64,000 nt of DNA from Sporichthya brevicatena (GCF_039525035.1 NZ_BAAAHE010000026.1:62001-126000); one strand, 5' to 3'; shown: positions 9,343 to 18,615, counted from the stretch's first letter. Made by a program: numbers and translations. The notes: generated by a model from the sequence alone, not told the origin.

Positions 9343-10581
9343 ATGCCCGACGCGCAGGGTCGTCCCCGGGTCGTCCTCGGGGTCAGCGGCGGCATCGCCG
9401 CGTACAAGGCCTGCGAACTGCTGCGTCGCCTCACCGAGGGGGGCGCGTCGGTGCGCGTCGTGCCGACCGAGGCGGCCCTGAAGTTCGTCGGGGCCGCCAC
9501 CTGGGCCGCCCTGTCCGGGCAGCCCGTCTCGACGTCGGTGTTCGACGACGTCCACGAGGTTCCGCACGTGCGCATCGGCCAGCAGGCCGATCTCGTCGTG
9601 GTCGCGCCGGCGACGGCGGACCTGCTCGCGAAGGCCGCCCACGGGCAGGCCGACGACCTGCTGACCGGGACGCTGCTCACCGCCCGGTGCCCGGTGCTCT
9701 ACGCACCCGCGATGCACACCGAGATGTGGGAGCACCCCGCCACCGTCGAGAACGTGGCGACGCTGCGCCGGCGCGGGGCGATCGTGCTCGACCCGGCCTC
9801 CGGCCGGCTCACCGGCGCGGACACCGGCCCCGGCCGGCTGCCCGAGCCGGCCCAGATCCACGCCGCCGCGCTCCGACTGCTCGAGCGCGGCCCGGCCGTG
9901 CCCGACCTCGCCGGCCGTCGCGTCGTGATCTCCGCCGGCGGGACGCGCGAACCGCTCGACCCCGTTCGGTTCCTCGGGAACCGCTCGACGGGGCTTCAGG
10001 GCTACGCCCTCGCCGAGACCGCCCTCGCCCGCGGGGCCGAGGTCGTCCTCGTGTCGGCGAACGTCGAACTGCCCGACCCCGCCGGGGCGAAGGTCGTGCG
10101 CGTCGGCACCGCGGAGGAACTGCGCACCGCGGTCTTCGAGGCGGCGTCCGACGCCGACGTCGTCGTGATGGCCGCCGCGGTCGCCGACTTCCGTCCGGCG
10201 CAGCGGGTCGAGGCCAAGATCAAGAAGAGCGACTCCGAACCCGAGCCGCTCGCGCTCGTCCGTAACCCCGACGTGCTCGCGGAACTGTGCGCCGACCGGC
10301 CGCGCCCGGGTCAGGTCGTCGTCGGGTTCGCCGCCGAGACCGGCGACGCCGACGGCACGGTCCTCGACCACGGCCGCGCCAAGCTCGCCCGCAAGCGCTG
10401 CGACCTGCTCGTGGTCAACGACGTCGGTGCCGACGCCGACGGCCGCAGCAAGGCGTTCGGGTCACCGGACAACGCCGCCGTGATCCTCGGCTCCGACGGC
10501 ACCGAGACCCCCGTCGCCCGCGGCCCCAAGACCGTCCTCTCCGACGCGATCTGGGATCAGGCCCTCGCCCGCCTGCGTTGA
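9343..10581 (+). CDS. coaBC: Bifunctional phosphopantothenoylcysteine decarboxylase/synthetase CoaBC
   Basis: 412 residues carrying two coenzyme A steps. The N-terminal flavodoxin-like CoaC half has VSGGIAAYK at the FMN site, the catalytic-region motif PAMHTEMWEHPAT near residue 122 and ADLVVVAPATADLLAK. The CoaB half starts near residue 185 with VVISAGGTREPLDPVRFLGN and contains the nucleotide and dimer segments AAAVADFRPA and the lysine-bearing KIKKSD. It joins 4'-phosphopantothenate with cysteine using CTP and then decarboxylates the product. ATG start at 9343, with no clear ribosome site, 14 bp after rpoZ. If the neighbouring HNH gene is read without its frameshift repaired, its tail would run antisense into the last 167 bp of this gene. 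Confidence 0.95.
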   Translation: MPDAQGRPRVVLGVSGGIAAYKACELLRRLTEGGASVRVVPTEAALKFVGAATWAALSGQPVSTSVFDDVHEVPHVRIGQQADLVVVAPATADLLAKAAHGQADDLLTGTLLTARCPVLYAPAMHTEMWEHPATVENVATLRRRGAIVLDPASGRLTGADTGPGRLPEPAQIHAAALRLLERGPAVPDLAGRRVVISAGGTREPLDPVRFLGNRSTGLQGYALAETALARGAEVVLVSANVELPDPAGAKVVRVGTAEELRTAVFEAASDADVVVMAAAVADFRPAQRVEAKIKKSDSEPEPLALVRNPDVLAELCADRPRPGQVVVGFAAETGDADGTVLDHGRAKLARKRCDLLVVNDVGADADGRSKAFGSPDNAAVILGSDGTETPVARGPKTVLSDAIWDQALARLR

Positions 10582-10679
10582 ACCGGCCGATGGCGTCGCC
10601 GATTCGCCGGCCGTACTGACCCCGTCGCCCCGGACCAGGTGCGCGTGGAGAGCCACGCCACTGAGTGCGCTCACGGCCC

Positions 10680-11980
10680 CTAGCACCGCAGGACGTCCCA
10701 GTAGGTGTTGCGGACGGGGGTGCGGTTCGGGTCGTCCAGTCGGGCGGGCGGAGCCAGGGGCGGCGGTCGGGGGCGAGGAAGATCTCCCAGGCGCCGTGGT
10801 GGATGAGGTCGTGGTGCCGGCGGCAGAGCAGGGCGAGGTTGTCGTCGTCGGTGAAGCCGACATCGCCCCAGTGCTTGAGGTGGTGGCCTTCGCAGTAGGT
10901 GACCGGGCGGGTGCAGCCGGGGAAGACGCAGCCGGTGTCGCGGACGCAGATCGCGATCCATTGGGCGGGGGAGATGGTGCGGCGGCGACGGCCGAGCTTG
11001 AGCGGGGCGCCGTGCTCGGTCATCAGCAGGGCGTAGACGTCGGCGTCGCAGCCGATCCGGCGGACGGCTTCGCCGGAGAGGTCCTCGCCGGTGCTGGTGC
11101 GGCCGAGTCCGGTGCGCAGGGTCTCGGCGGTGGCGGTGATGATCAGCCGGGGGCGTTCGCCGTGGGCGGTGGGCATGGCGCCGTGGCTGATGGCCTGGTG
11201 GACGATCTCGCGCATGGCGTCGGCCCGGCGGATCTGCGGGGTGCGCGGGTCGGGGTCGCCGTTCTCGCCGGGGCGGGGTGCGTCCAGGGCGGTCATCGCG
11301 GCCTTGAGTTCGGCGATGACCTCGTCGGTGTCGCGCCAGGTCAGGGTCTGGGTGCCGTCGTGGTGGTTGCGGATGTTGGCGGCGCGGCGTTCGGCGGCGA
11401 CCTCCTCCCGGGGGAGGTTGCCGTCGGGGTTGATGGCGTCGTCGATGCGCTTGGAGAGCAGGCCCAGGTCCTCGGCGTTGAACACCTTGGCCTGCTCGAG
11501 CAGGAACTCCTCGGCCCAGGTGCGCTGCTCGGCGGTCGCGATCGAGGGCAGGCCGCGCACGACCTTGGCGATCACGCCGGCTTGTTCGAAGTTCACCGTC
11601 CCGTCGGCCAGCGCGGTGGCGGTCGCCGAGCAGTCTTGGCCGAGTGTTCCCGCCAGGCGGGTCAGCCGACCGGCTTCTCGGGGTGAGAGGCGCAGGGCGC
11701 CGGAGACGAACGCACGCAGCGACGGGGCGCCCATGGTCGCGGCGACGCCGCGGGTGTCGAGCTCCTGGATCGTCCGCACCCCGAGCCCTTGGGCCTTGGA
11801 GGTGACCGCGTGCAGGCGCCGGGTGAGTTCGACGGCCTCGGTGTCGGACAGCTGCCAGACCCCGTCCTCGACCCGCTTGGCCAGGTCGGCCAGCGCCGCC
11901 TCGACGGCGGCGAGCGAGTCCAGCAGGTCCTCTCCCACACCGGTATCCCAGCACCCGCCACCGACAGTCCTCACCAGCAC
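10680..11980 (-). pseudogene. DUF222-HNH endonuclease-domain protein (13E12-type) with a C-terminal frameshift
   Basis: A long DUF222 region (residues about 20-300) is followed by an HNH nuclease motif with zinc-type cysteines: CVFPGCTRPVTYCEGHHLKHW, then LLCRRHHDLIHHG. The family normally ends with W-[IL]-D-P-x-R-x-P-R-x-N-x-Y/W. Here the main frame gives PPDW and then nonsense, while the next frame gives DPNRTPVRNTYW and stops at 10680. Inserting one base between 10734 and 10735 would restore PPDWIDPNRTPVRNTYW, so a single T appears to be missing. Left as is, the frame would run to 10415 inside coaBC on the other strand. GTG at 11980 is taken as start; GTG at 11938 is possible. Multi-copy family in actinobacteria; function not established. 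The break may be real or a read error. Confidence 0.8.
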
Positions 11981-12101
11981 CGGTGACCCCAGAAACCCCT
12001 AGAATTACGGGGTTCTGACGATGAATCACTGCGAACAAGTGGGCGCTGCCGCTAGGTCGGGATTCAGCCCGCAGAACCGAGGGAAACAGCCCGGCGCGTG
12101 G

Positions 12102-12557
12102 TCACCGCGACCGGATCGACTCCGTGAGGCGGAAGTCGGCGAAGTCGAAACCCGGGACGACGACGCACGACACGAGCACCTCGGCGTCGCCGGCCGGTCG
12201 GGCGGACTGCCAGACCCCGGGCGGAACGAGGAGCGCGGGGAGTTGGCCGGTCTCGACGTCCGCGCCGAGGAGGTGCTCGACGGGGTCGGTCGGAACGTCC
12301 CCGTCCCCACCGAGGGTGAGGACGAGCGGGCCGCCCCGGTGCCAGAACCAGAGCTCGGCGGAGCGGACCTGGTGCCAGGCCGAGGACTCGCCGGGGCCGA
12401 GCAGGTAGTGGATCGCGGTGCCGGCGCTCCGCGGCCCGGCGTACCCGGGCAGCCCGGTCAGTTCCAGCGGCGAGCGCCAGGTCTCCCGGTACCAGCCGCC
12501 TTCCGGGTGCGGGGCGAGGTCGAGCAACGCGGCCAGCGGCGGGCGTAATCCGGTCAT
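12102..12557 (-). CDS. Cupin-fold protein, DUF985 family
   Basis: 151 residues. The family signature PHPEGGWYRETW lies at residue 16, followed by cupin strands with AIHYLLGPGESSAWHQVRS and LLVPPGVWQSARP. These are the features of DUF985/Cupin_5, a compact double-stranded beta-helix that binds a metal or small ligand; no reaction is established. The ATG at 12557 is directly before the conserved start (MTGLRPPLAALLDL) and has no strong ribosome site. It is divergent from the PAP2 phosphatase gene, with about 100 bp between them. No functional link to neighbours is apparent. Confidence 0.85.
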   Translation of the reverse strand: MTGLRPPLAALLDLAPHPEGGWYRETWRSPLELTGLPGYAGPRSAGTAIHYLLGPGESSAWHQVRSAELWFWHRGGPLVLTLGGDGDVPTDPVEHLLGADVETGQLPALLVPPGVWQSARPAGDAEVLVSCVVVPGFDFADFRLTESIRSR

Positions 12558-12659
12558 GTCGGGCAGCGTCGCAGAGTCGGTGATCCAATTACCCACCACG
12601 GGGCGTGGGCGCGCGCCATGCTGGGACGGGACGCCGAGGGGGCTGAGGGTGGACGCGGC

Positions 12660-13217
12660 ATGAACACGGATCTGCTGCTCGAGATCAACGGGTGGTCGGG
12701 CAACTCGGTCGTCGACGCGATCATGAAGTTCGCCGCCGGGACGATGATCTACGGCGTCTTCGCCGTGCTCGCCGTGTTGTGCGTCCTGCAGGTGATGGCC
12801 CGTCGCCTGGACCGTCTGATCCTGGTCGGGACCTCGCTGGTGCTGGCGCTCGCGCTCGGTCGCGGCGCCGCCGCGCTGTTCCCGAACGAGCGGCCCTTCA
12901 TCGAGCACCCCGAGGTTCACCAACTCGTCCACCACGAGCCCGGCCAGTCGTTCCCGAGCGACCACTCGCTGGCCGCGTTCGGGATCGCGTTCGCGATCGC
13001 GGCGTTCGTCTCGATGCGCTGGGGCCTCGCTCTCCTCCCCGTGGCGGCGCTCGTCGGGTTCTCCCGCATCTACGTCGGCGTGCACTACCCGGCCGACATC
13101 GTCGGCGCCGCCGTCCTCGCCGGGATCGCGGTCGGCGCAGTCGCGCTGGCGGCCCGCTCCGGGCCGGTGGCGCGGCTGCTCGCGGCCCGCTTCCCGGTCG
13201 ACGCCCGGGCGGCGTGA
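12660..13217 (+). CDS. PAP2 family phosphatase (undecaprenyl-diphosphatase-like, membrane)
   Basis: 185 residues with about five membrane segments. The three phosphatase motifs are present in order: NERPF (near residue 78), PSDHS (near residue 101) and SRIYVGVHYPADIVG (near residue 137). The His in motif 2 forms the phospho-enzyme and the His in motif 3 activates water. Small bacterial PAP2 proteins of this size often recycle undecaprenyl pyrophosphate outside the membrane (BcrC type), which is the likely role but not proven. ATG at 12660 is preferred over an upstream GTG because membrane sequence starts soon after. The gene is followed 33 bp later by the MDMPI/SCP2 gene. Confidence 0.88.
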   Translation: MNTDLLLEINGWSGNSVVDAIMKFAAGTMIYGVFAVLAVLCVLQVMARRLDRLILVGTSLVLALALGRGAAALFPNERPFIEHPEVHQLVHHEPGQSFPSDHSLAAFGIAFAIAAFVSMRWGLALLPVAALVGFSRIYVGVHYPADIVGAAVLAGIAVGAVALAARSGPVARLLAARFPVDARAA

Positions 13218-13250
13218 CCCGGGCCGATCGGGTCCGGAATCATCGGCGGC

Positions 13251-14066
13251 GTGAGCGCCCCCGAGCACGCCCCGCCGCCCATCGACCTGCCGACCGTCGT
13301 CGAGGCCGCCGACCGCGCCCTGGACCGGGTCGCCGAGCTCGTCCGCAGCATCCCTGAGCAGAGCGGCCAGGCGCTGCCGGAGTGGACGATCGCGCAGACC
13401 GCCGCGCACCTGGTGGGCGTCGTCGGCGCCTACATCGACGTCGCCGCGGGCCGGGGCTCGCCGTACACGGACATCCGGGCCGCGGCGCGGACGAACGACG
13501 AGATGCTCGCCCGCGTCACCGACCGGACGCCGTTCCTGCTCGCCGAGCAGATCCAGGCCCTCCGCCCGGCGCTGGCCGCGGCGATCGGCGAGGAGCCCGA
13601 CGGCTACCGCCCCGGTCACGAGGGGGTCCCCCTGCTGCGCTCGACGGCGGTGGCGCGGATCCTCGGCGAGGCGGTCGTCCACGGCTGGGACATGGCCACC
13701 GCGGCCCAGCGGATGTGGTGGATCGAGCCGTCCGACGCGGCGCTGATCTTCCGGTCCTTCCTGCCGTTCCTGCCGTTGTTCGTCCACCCCGAGAACGCCA
13801 CAGGGGTGAACGCGCGGTTCGACGTCCGCGTCCGGAAGTTCCCCGAGGCCCGAGCGGTCTTCGCGTTCCGGGACGGGCAGCTGACCGTCGAGGGGGAGCC
13901 GCAGGGCCGTGTGGACTGCACGATCGTCGGTGCGCCCGCGTCGATGATCCTCGTCATCCATCGCCGGATCAGCCTGTGGAACCCGATCGCGCGGGGGCAG
14001 ATGGTGGCGTGGGGCACGAAGCCGTGGCTCGCGTTTCGGCTGGTGAACCTGTTCGACCCGCCCTGA
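13251..14066 (+). CDS. Maleylpyruvate isomerase N-terminal-fold protein with SCP2-like C-terminus
   Basis: 271 residues. The first two thirds match the DinB/MDMPI four-helix fold: WTIAQTAAHLVGVVGAY supplies one metal-ligand His and VVHGWDMATA supplies the His/Asp pair. Residues from about 185 onward (VRVRKFPEARAVFAFRDGQL onward) resemble the SCP2 sterol-carrier sandwich that follows in many actinobacterial members. Such proteins are mostly metal-dependent thiol (mycothiol) transferases or isomerases, but most members have no assigned substrate and I give none. GTG start at 13251. The gene lies 33 bp after PAP2 and 63 bp before metK. Confidence 0.78.
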   Translation: MSAPEHAPPPIDLPTVVEAADRALDRVAELVRSIPEQSGQALPEWTIAQTAAHLVGVVGAYIDVAAGRGSPYTDIRAAARTNDEMLARVTDRTPFLLAEQIQALRPALAAAIGEEPDGYRPGHEGVPLLRSTAVARILGEAVVHGWDMATAAQRMWWIEPSDAALIFRSFLPFLPLFVHPENATGVNARFDVRVRKFPEARAVFAFRDGQLTVEGEPQGRVDCTIVGAPASMILVIHRRISLWNPIARGQMVAWGTKPWLAFRLVNLFDPP

Positions 14067-14070
14067 CCGA

Positions 14071-14076
14071 TAAGAT
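14071..14076 (+). promoter_or_regulatory. Candidate -10 box for metK
   Basis: TAAGAT lies 54 bp before the metK start, just after the stop of the preceding gene, and fits the actinobacterial housekeeping -10 consensus TANNNT. No good -35 element is seen at the usual 16-19 bp distance. The gap of 63 bp is too short for any of the known SAM riboswitch classes plus a terminator. Confidence 0.3.
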
Positions 14077-14129
14077 CTCCGGGTTGTCGGCCCGCGGATC
14101 GGGCCAGCCCCGCCAGTCTGGAGTGTGCC

Positions 14130-15323
14130 GTGTCGCGTCGTCTGTTCACCTCGGAATCCGTCACCGAGGGCCACCCGGACAAGATCGCGGACCAGATCAG
14201 TGACTCCATCCTCGACGCGCTCCTCAAGGAGGACCCGCGCAGCCGGGTCGCCGTCGAGACCCTCATCACCACCGGCCAGGTCCACGTGGCAGGCGAGGTC
14301 ACCACCCAGGGCTACGCCGACATCCCGACGATCGTCCGCGACCGCGTCCTGGAGATCGGGTACGACTCGTCGAAGAAGGGCTTCGACGGCGCGTCCTGCG
14401 GCGTCTCGGTCTCGATCGGCTCGCAGTCGCCCGACATCGCGCAGGGCGTCGATGCCGCCTACGAGGCCCGCGAGGGCGAGGGCACCGACGAGCTCGACAA
14501 GCAGGGCGCCGGCGACCAGGGCCTGATGTTCGGCTACGCCTGCGACGACACCCCCGAGTTCATGCCGCTGCCAATCCAGCTGGCGCACCGGCTCGCGCAG
14601 CGCCTCACCGCCGTCCGCAAGTCGGGCACGGTTCCCTACCTCCGTCCGGACGGCAAGACCCAGGTCACCATCGAGTACGACGGCGACCGGCCGGTGCGTC
14701 TCGACACCGTCGTCGTGTCCTCGCAGCACGCCGACGACATCGACCTCAAGACCCTGCTGGCGCCGGACGTCGCCGACCACGTCGTCGCGCCCGAGCTCGC
14801 GAACATCGACATCGACACCGCCGGCTACCGACTGCTGGTGAATCCGACCGGCAAGTTCGTCGTCGGTGGCCCGATGGGCGACGCCGGTCTGACCGGTCGC
14901 AAGATCATCGTCGACACCTACGGCGGCATGGCCCGCCACGGCGGTGGCGCCTTCTCCGGCAAGGACCCGTCCAAGGTCGACCGCTCGGCCGCGTACGCGA
15001 TGCGCTGGGTCGCCAAGAACGTCGTCGCCGCCGGACTCGCCCGCCGCTGCGAGGTCCAGGTCGCCTACGCCATCGGCAAGGCGCACCCGGTCGGCGTCTT
15101 CGTCGAGACCTTCGGCACCGAGAACGTCGACCCGGCCAAGATCCAGTCGGCCGTGACGACGGTGTTCGACCTGCGCCCGGCCGCGATCATCCGTGACCTC
15201 GACCTGCTCCGCCCGATCTACACGCCGACCGCGGCGTACGGGCACTTCGGCCGCGACCTCCCGGACTTCACCTGGGAGCGCACCGACCGCGTCGACGCCC
15301 TCCGCAGCGCCTGCGGCATCTGA
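14130..15323 (+). CDS. metK: S-adenosylmethionine synthetase
   Basis: 397 residues, the full family length. It condenses methionine and ATP into SAM. Signature residues are seen in order: [20 protein letters not shown] at the N-terminus (methionine and ATP site), [12 protein letters not shown] near residue 127, and [19 protein letters not shown] near residue 272, the P-loop-like lid signature. The C-terminal [13 protein letters not shown] and YGHFGR segments are intact. GTG start at 14130 with GGAGTG upstream. It ends 23 bp before a long palindrome that separates it from the convergent hydrolase gene. metK before priA is a common actinobacterial order. Confidence 0.97.
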   Translation: MSRRLFTSESVTEGHPDKIADQISDSILDALLKEDPRSRVAVETLITTGQVHVAGEVTTQGYADIPTIVRDRVLEIGYDSSKKGFDGASCGVSVSIGSQSPDIAQGVDAAYEAREGEGTDELDKQGAGDQGLMFGYACDDTPEFMPLPIQLAHRLAQRLTAVRKSGTVPYLRPDGKTQVTIEYDGDRPVRLDTVVVSSQHADDIDLKTLLAPDVADHVVAPELANIDIDTAGYRLLVNPTGKFVVGGPMGDAGLTGRKIIVDTYGGMARHGGGAFSGKDPSKVDRSAAYAMRWVAKNVVAAGLARRCEVQVAYAIGKAHPVGVFVETFGTENVDPAKIQSAVTTVFDLRPAAIIRDLDLLRPIYTPTAAYGHFGRDLPDFTWERTDRVDALRSACGI

Positions 15324-15345
15324 CGCGACCCCAGCGGCGCCGCGT

Positions 15346-15417
15346 CCCGCCTTGTCAAAAAAGGGTGACACCCCTTACTGCGCAGTAAGGGGTGTCACCC
15401 TTTCTTGACACGGCGGG
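15346..15417. terminator. 72-bp near-perfect palindrome, probable bidirectional terminator
   Basis: Two 36-nt arms meet with no loop at 15381/15382 and pair throughout except at two internal positions (15359/15404 and 15352/15411). The innermost arm reads AAAGGGTGACACCCCTTACT and continues to the centre; the outer part is GTC followed by an A-run, matched by TTTCTTGAC on the other side. It fills almost exactly the gap between the convergent metK and hydrolase stops. The A/T runs give U-rich tracts on both transcripts. The core GGGTGWCACCC recurs at 34460 and 54086-54123, so this is also a member of a dispersed palindrome family. Confidence 0.8.
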
Positions 15418-16341
15418 TCAGGGCGTGAGGCCCTTCGCCTGCTGGTTCTGCCAGCGGGGGTTCCGGCGGAACTCGGTCTGCTTCGGGTCGACGCCGACGA
15501 ACGCGGACGCGGCGTAGGCGTCGTCGAGCAGGTGCCAGCGCAGCCAGGCGGTGAGGTAGCCGAGGTAGCCGCTCTTGTTCCGCTGGATCGCGAGGTGGTC
15601 GGCCCCGCGCAGGACGCCGAGCGCGCCGTGCGGGACGCGTTGGTAGTACCCGCGCAGGCCGCCCGGGGTGGAGATCAGGCCGTCGGTACCGCCGCCGAGG
15701 AAGAACGTCGGCGTCGTCAGTTCCGTGACGGAGAACCGGCCCCGCTGCTCGACGTAGCGGGCGTCGGGCAGGTTGATCGGCACGACGGTGTCGACGAGTC
15801 CGCCGGAACCGTTCGCGGCGTTGATCGCCCCGCCGGCGCCCTGGGAGTGGCCGAGGGCCCCGACGCGCGTCGGGTCGAGGACGCCGAAGAACGGACTCGC
15901 GGCGTCAAGGTTCGCCCCGAGCAGGTGGCGCAGCGCGGCCAACATCGAACGGCCGTCGGCCTGCTGGGTGTCCGAGGAACCGATGACGACGAAGCCCCAC
16001 GACGCGAGGTGGCGGAACACCCCGGCGTACTGGTCGGGCCTGGCGTTGGTCCCGTTGCCCCAGATGAGGATCGGGTGCCGCGTCCCGTCACGACCGAGGG
16101 CGCGGGGAGAGGCGACAGTGAACGTGAGCCCGTCCGGGATGTCGACCGTCCGGGTCGCGACCGCCCACGGCCCGGCGCCGCGGTAGCGGTCCTCGACCGG
16201 GTGCTGCGGTTCGACCTCCGACGTCGCGGGCGCGGCCGGGGCGGTCGGGGCGGCGGCGCCCGGAGTGACGACCGGCCCGGCCACGGCCAGGACCAACCCC
16301 ACCGTGAGCATGTGCGCGGCGCGCGAGACCGACAGCGGCAC
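15418..16341 (-). CDS. Exported alpha/beta hydrolase (cutinase/PET-hydrolase-like)
   Basis: 307 residues. A Sec-type signal peptide (hydrophobic residues about 10-30, with Ala-rich cleavage region) precedes an alpha/beta-hydrolase domain. The nucleophile elbow is GHSQGAGG near residue 165; the Asp and His are probably in FLGGGTDGLI and in RGADHLAIQ. The pattern PILIWGNGT near residue 93 is the oxyanion region of chlorophyllase/cutinase-type proteins. GTG at 16341 has GGGGGGAT upstream. It is convergent with metK and about 150 bp from priA on the other side. Probably an extracellular esterase; the substrate is not predictable from sequence. Confidence 0.83.
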   Translation of the reverse strand: MPLSVSRAAHMLTVGLVLAVAGPVVTPGAAAPTAPAAPATSEVEPQHPVEDRYRGAGPWAVATRTVDIPDGLTFTVASPRALGRDGTRHPILIWGNGTNARPDQYAGVFRHLASWGFVVIGSSDTQQADGRSMLAALRHLLGANLDAASPFFGVLDPTRVGALGHSQGAGGAINAANGSGGLVDTVVPINLPDARYVEQRGRFSVTELTTPTFFLGGGTDGLISTPGGLRGYYQRVPHGALGVLRGADHLAIQRNKSGYLGYLTAWLRWHLLDDAYAASAFVGVDPKQTEFRRNPRWQNQQAKGLTP

Positions 16342-16495
16342 CAGATCCCCCCCGAGATCACCGACCGCCGCCGTTTCTAGCAGCGATCACGGGTGCGCGG
16401 GCCGGATTCCGCCCGATCGGCGCTGACCGTTCGGGAAGGCCGGCCTGTCCACAGCGGCCGCCGGGGCGGTGGGGCGTCTCTGGTAGGACAGGCGG

Positions 16496-18550
16496 GTGAG
16501 CTCCGCAGGGGGACCGCCCGAGGCGGCGGTCGAGCAGCTGGAGCTCGTGCGCGAGACCGCGCGGCGCACGACGAAGGCGGTCCGGAAGAAGGAACGCGAG
16601 CCGGCCCCGGTCGCCGCGGAGCGGCCGGTCGCCCGCGTCGCCGTCGACGTCCCGTTCCCGCACCTGGACCGGCCGTTCGACTACCTCGTCCCGGCCGAGC
16701 TCGACGCGGACGCCGCGCCCGGGGCGCGCGTGCGCGTCCGGTTCGCCGGCCAGCTCGTCGACGGGTTCGTCCTCGCGCGGGAGGACCGCAGCGAGCACAC
16801 CGGTTCGCTGGCCCGGCTGCCGAAGGTCGTGTCCCCGGAACCGGTGCTCGCCCCCGAGATCGCAGACCTCGCCCGGGCCGTCGCGAACCGCTACGCGGGG
16901 ACGGTGGCGGACGTGCTGCGCCTGGCCGTCCCGCCCCGACACGCCCGCGTCGAGGCCGAGCCGCCCCCGGAACCGCCCCGCCCCACCGGGGGCGTCGATC
17001 CCAGGTCCTGGGAGGTCTACCCCGACGGGCCGACGTTCCTGGCCGCCCTGGCGGACGGACGCCCCGCTCGTGCCGTCTGGGCGGCCCTGCCGGGGGCGCC
17101 GTGGGCTCCGGCCGTCGCCGCGGCGGTCGCGGCCACCCTCGCCGGCGGCCGCGGGGCGCTGGTCGTCGTGCCGGACGCCCGCGACCTGCAGCGGCTCGGC
17201 GCGGCCCTGGACGCCGCCCTCGGCCCCGGCGGCCACGTCGAACTGACCGCCGACCTCGGCCCGGCCGAGCGGTACCGCCGCTGGCTGGCCGTGCGCCGGG
17301 GTGCCGCCCGCGCGGTGATCGGGACCCGCGCCGCGATGTTCGCCCCCGTCGCCGATCTCGGCCTCGTCGTCGTCTGGGACGACGGGGACGACCTGCATGC
17401 CGAGCCCCGCGCCCCGTACCCGCACGTGCGGGAGGTGCTCTGCCTGCGCGCGCACCTCGCCGGCGCCGCGGCGCTGATCGGCGGGTACGCGGTGACGGCG
17501 GAGGGTGCCGCCCTCGTGGAGAGCGGCTGGGCCCGGGCCCTGGCCGCGCCCCGGGAGACGGTGCGCGCCCGCGGCCCCCGGGTCGCGCCGGCCGGGACCG
17601 ACACCGATCTCGAACGGGATCCCGCCGCCCGGGCCGCGCGTCTGCCGAGCGTCGCCTGGCAGACGGCCCGGGCGGCGCTGGCGTCCGGGCCCGTCCTGCT
17701 GCAGGTGCCGCGGCGCGGGTACCTGCCGATCCTCGCCTGCGTCCGCTGCCGCGACGTCGCGCGCTGCCGGGCCTGCTCGGGTCCGCTGGGGCTCGCGGCG
17801 GGGGAGCGCACCGCCACGTGCCGGCTCTGCGCCCAGGCCGCCGGCGACTGGGCCTGCCCGGCCTGTGGTGCGACGGCGTTCCGCTCCGTCGTCGTCGGGG
17901 TCGCGCGGACGGCCGAGGAGATCGGCCGCGCGTTCCCCAACGTGCCCGTACGGCACTCCAGCGCGGACGGCACCGTGCTGGCCGTCGTGGACGACACCCC
18001 TGCCCTGATCCTCGCGACACCGGGTGCGGAGCCCGAGGCTGCGCACGGCTACGCCGCGGCCCTGCTGCTCGACGGCGACGCCCTGCTCGCCCGCGCCGAC
18101 CTCCGGGCCGCGGAGGAGACCGTGCGCCGGTGGGCGAACGCCGCGGCACTCGTCCGGCCCGGCGGATCCGTGGTGCTGATGGCCGACCCCGCCGCGCCGG
18201 CCGTGCAGGCGCTGGTGCGTTGGGACCCGTTCGGCTTCGCCGAACGCGAACTGACGGATCGTCAGGAGCTGGGTTTCCCGCCCGCCGTCCGGCTGGCGGT
18301 CCTGACCGGTCCGGCGGCGGCGATCGAGGAGCTGCTCGAGGCGGCGCGACTGCCGGCCGCGGCCTCACGCCTCGGCCCGGTGCCGACCGGTCGCGACGGG
18401 AGCGACGAGACCGCCCGGGCCGTCGTCCGCGTCCCGCGGGCGCAGGGGAGTGATCTCGCCGCCGCGCTCCGGGCCGGCGCCGGCGTCCGGAGCGCCCGCA
18501 AGGCCGCCGGGTCCGTCCGGATCCAGATCGACCCCGCCGCCCTCGGCTGA
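16496..18550 (+). CDS. priA: Primosomal protein N' (PriA), ATPase motifs lost
   Basis: 684 residues. The N-terminal 3'-DNA-binding domain (VDVPFPHLDRPFDYLVPAEL, near residue 48) is clear, and the zinc-binding cysteines of PriA are present as CVRCRDVARCRAC and CRLCAQAAGDWACPAC near residues 417-460. The helicase core is degenerate: no Walker A GxxGSGKT is found, and the DEAH position reads VVWDDGDDLH. This loss is known for actinobacterial PriA, which is annotated as probable replication-restart protein without ATPase function. GTG start at 16496. It lies between metK and def, with 65 bp to def. Confidence 0.93.
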   Translation: MSSAGGPPEAAVEQLELVRETARRTTKAVRKKEREPAPVAAERPVARVAVDVPFPHLDRPFDYLVPAELDADAAPGARVRVRFAGQLVDGFVLAREDRSEHTGSLARLPKVVSPEPVLAPEIADLARAVANRYAGTVADVLRLAVPPRHARVEAEPPPEPPRPTGGVDPRSWEVYPDGPTFLAALADGRPARAVWAALPGAPWAPAVAAAVAATLAGGRGALVVVPDARDLQRLGAALDAALGPGGHVELTADLGPAERYRRWLAVRRGAARAVIGTRAAMFAPVADLGLVVVWDDGDDLHAEPRAPYPHVREVLCLRAHLAGAAALIGGYAVTAEGAALVESGWARALAAPRETVRARGPRVAPAGTDTDLERDPAARAARLPSVAWQTARAALASGPVLLQVPRRGYLPILACVRCRDVARCRACSGPLGLAAGERTATCRLCAQAAGDWACPACGATAFRSVVVGVARTAEEIGRAFPNVPVRHSSADGTVLAVVDDTPALILATPGAEPEAAHGYAAALLLDGDALLARADLRAAEETVRRWANAAALVRPGGSVVLMADPAAPAVQALVRWDPFGFAERELTDRQELGFPPAVRLAVLTGPAAAIEELLEAARLPAAASRLGPVPTGRDGSDETARAVVRVPRAQGSDLAAALRAGAGVRSARKAAGSVRIQIDPAALG

Positions 18551-18615
18551 GCCCGCCGCGTGGCACCTAGACTGACGGCGGCCCTCCGCACCAACAGAAC
18601 CGGGAGCTTCACCGC

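Noticed and set aside
10680-11980. Insertion sequence or homing endonuclease invading coaBC
   Set aside because: No terminal inverted repeats or target duplication are seen, and coaBC is intact; the gene belongs to the chromosomal DUF222-HNH family.
14067-14129. SAM riboswitch before metK
   Set aside because: Only 63 bp are available and no SAM-I/II/IV-like pairing is visible.
12558-15371. A very long minus-strand open frame running through PAP2, the MDMPI-like gene and metK into the cupin gene
   Set aside because: Only the last 151 codons (12102-12557) match a family; the rest is the antisense shadow of three recognised genes.
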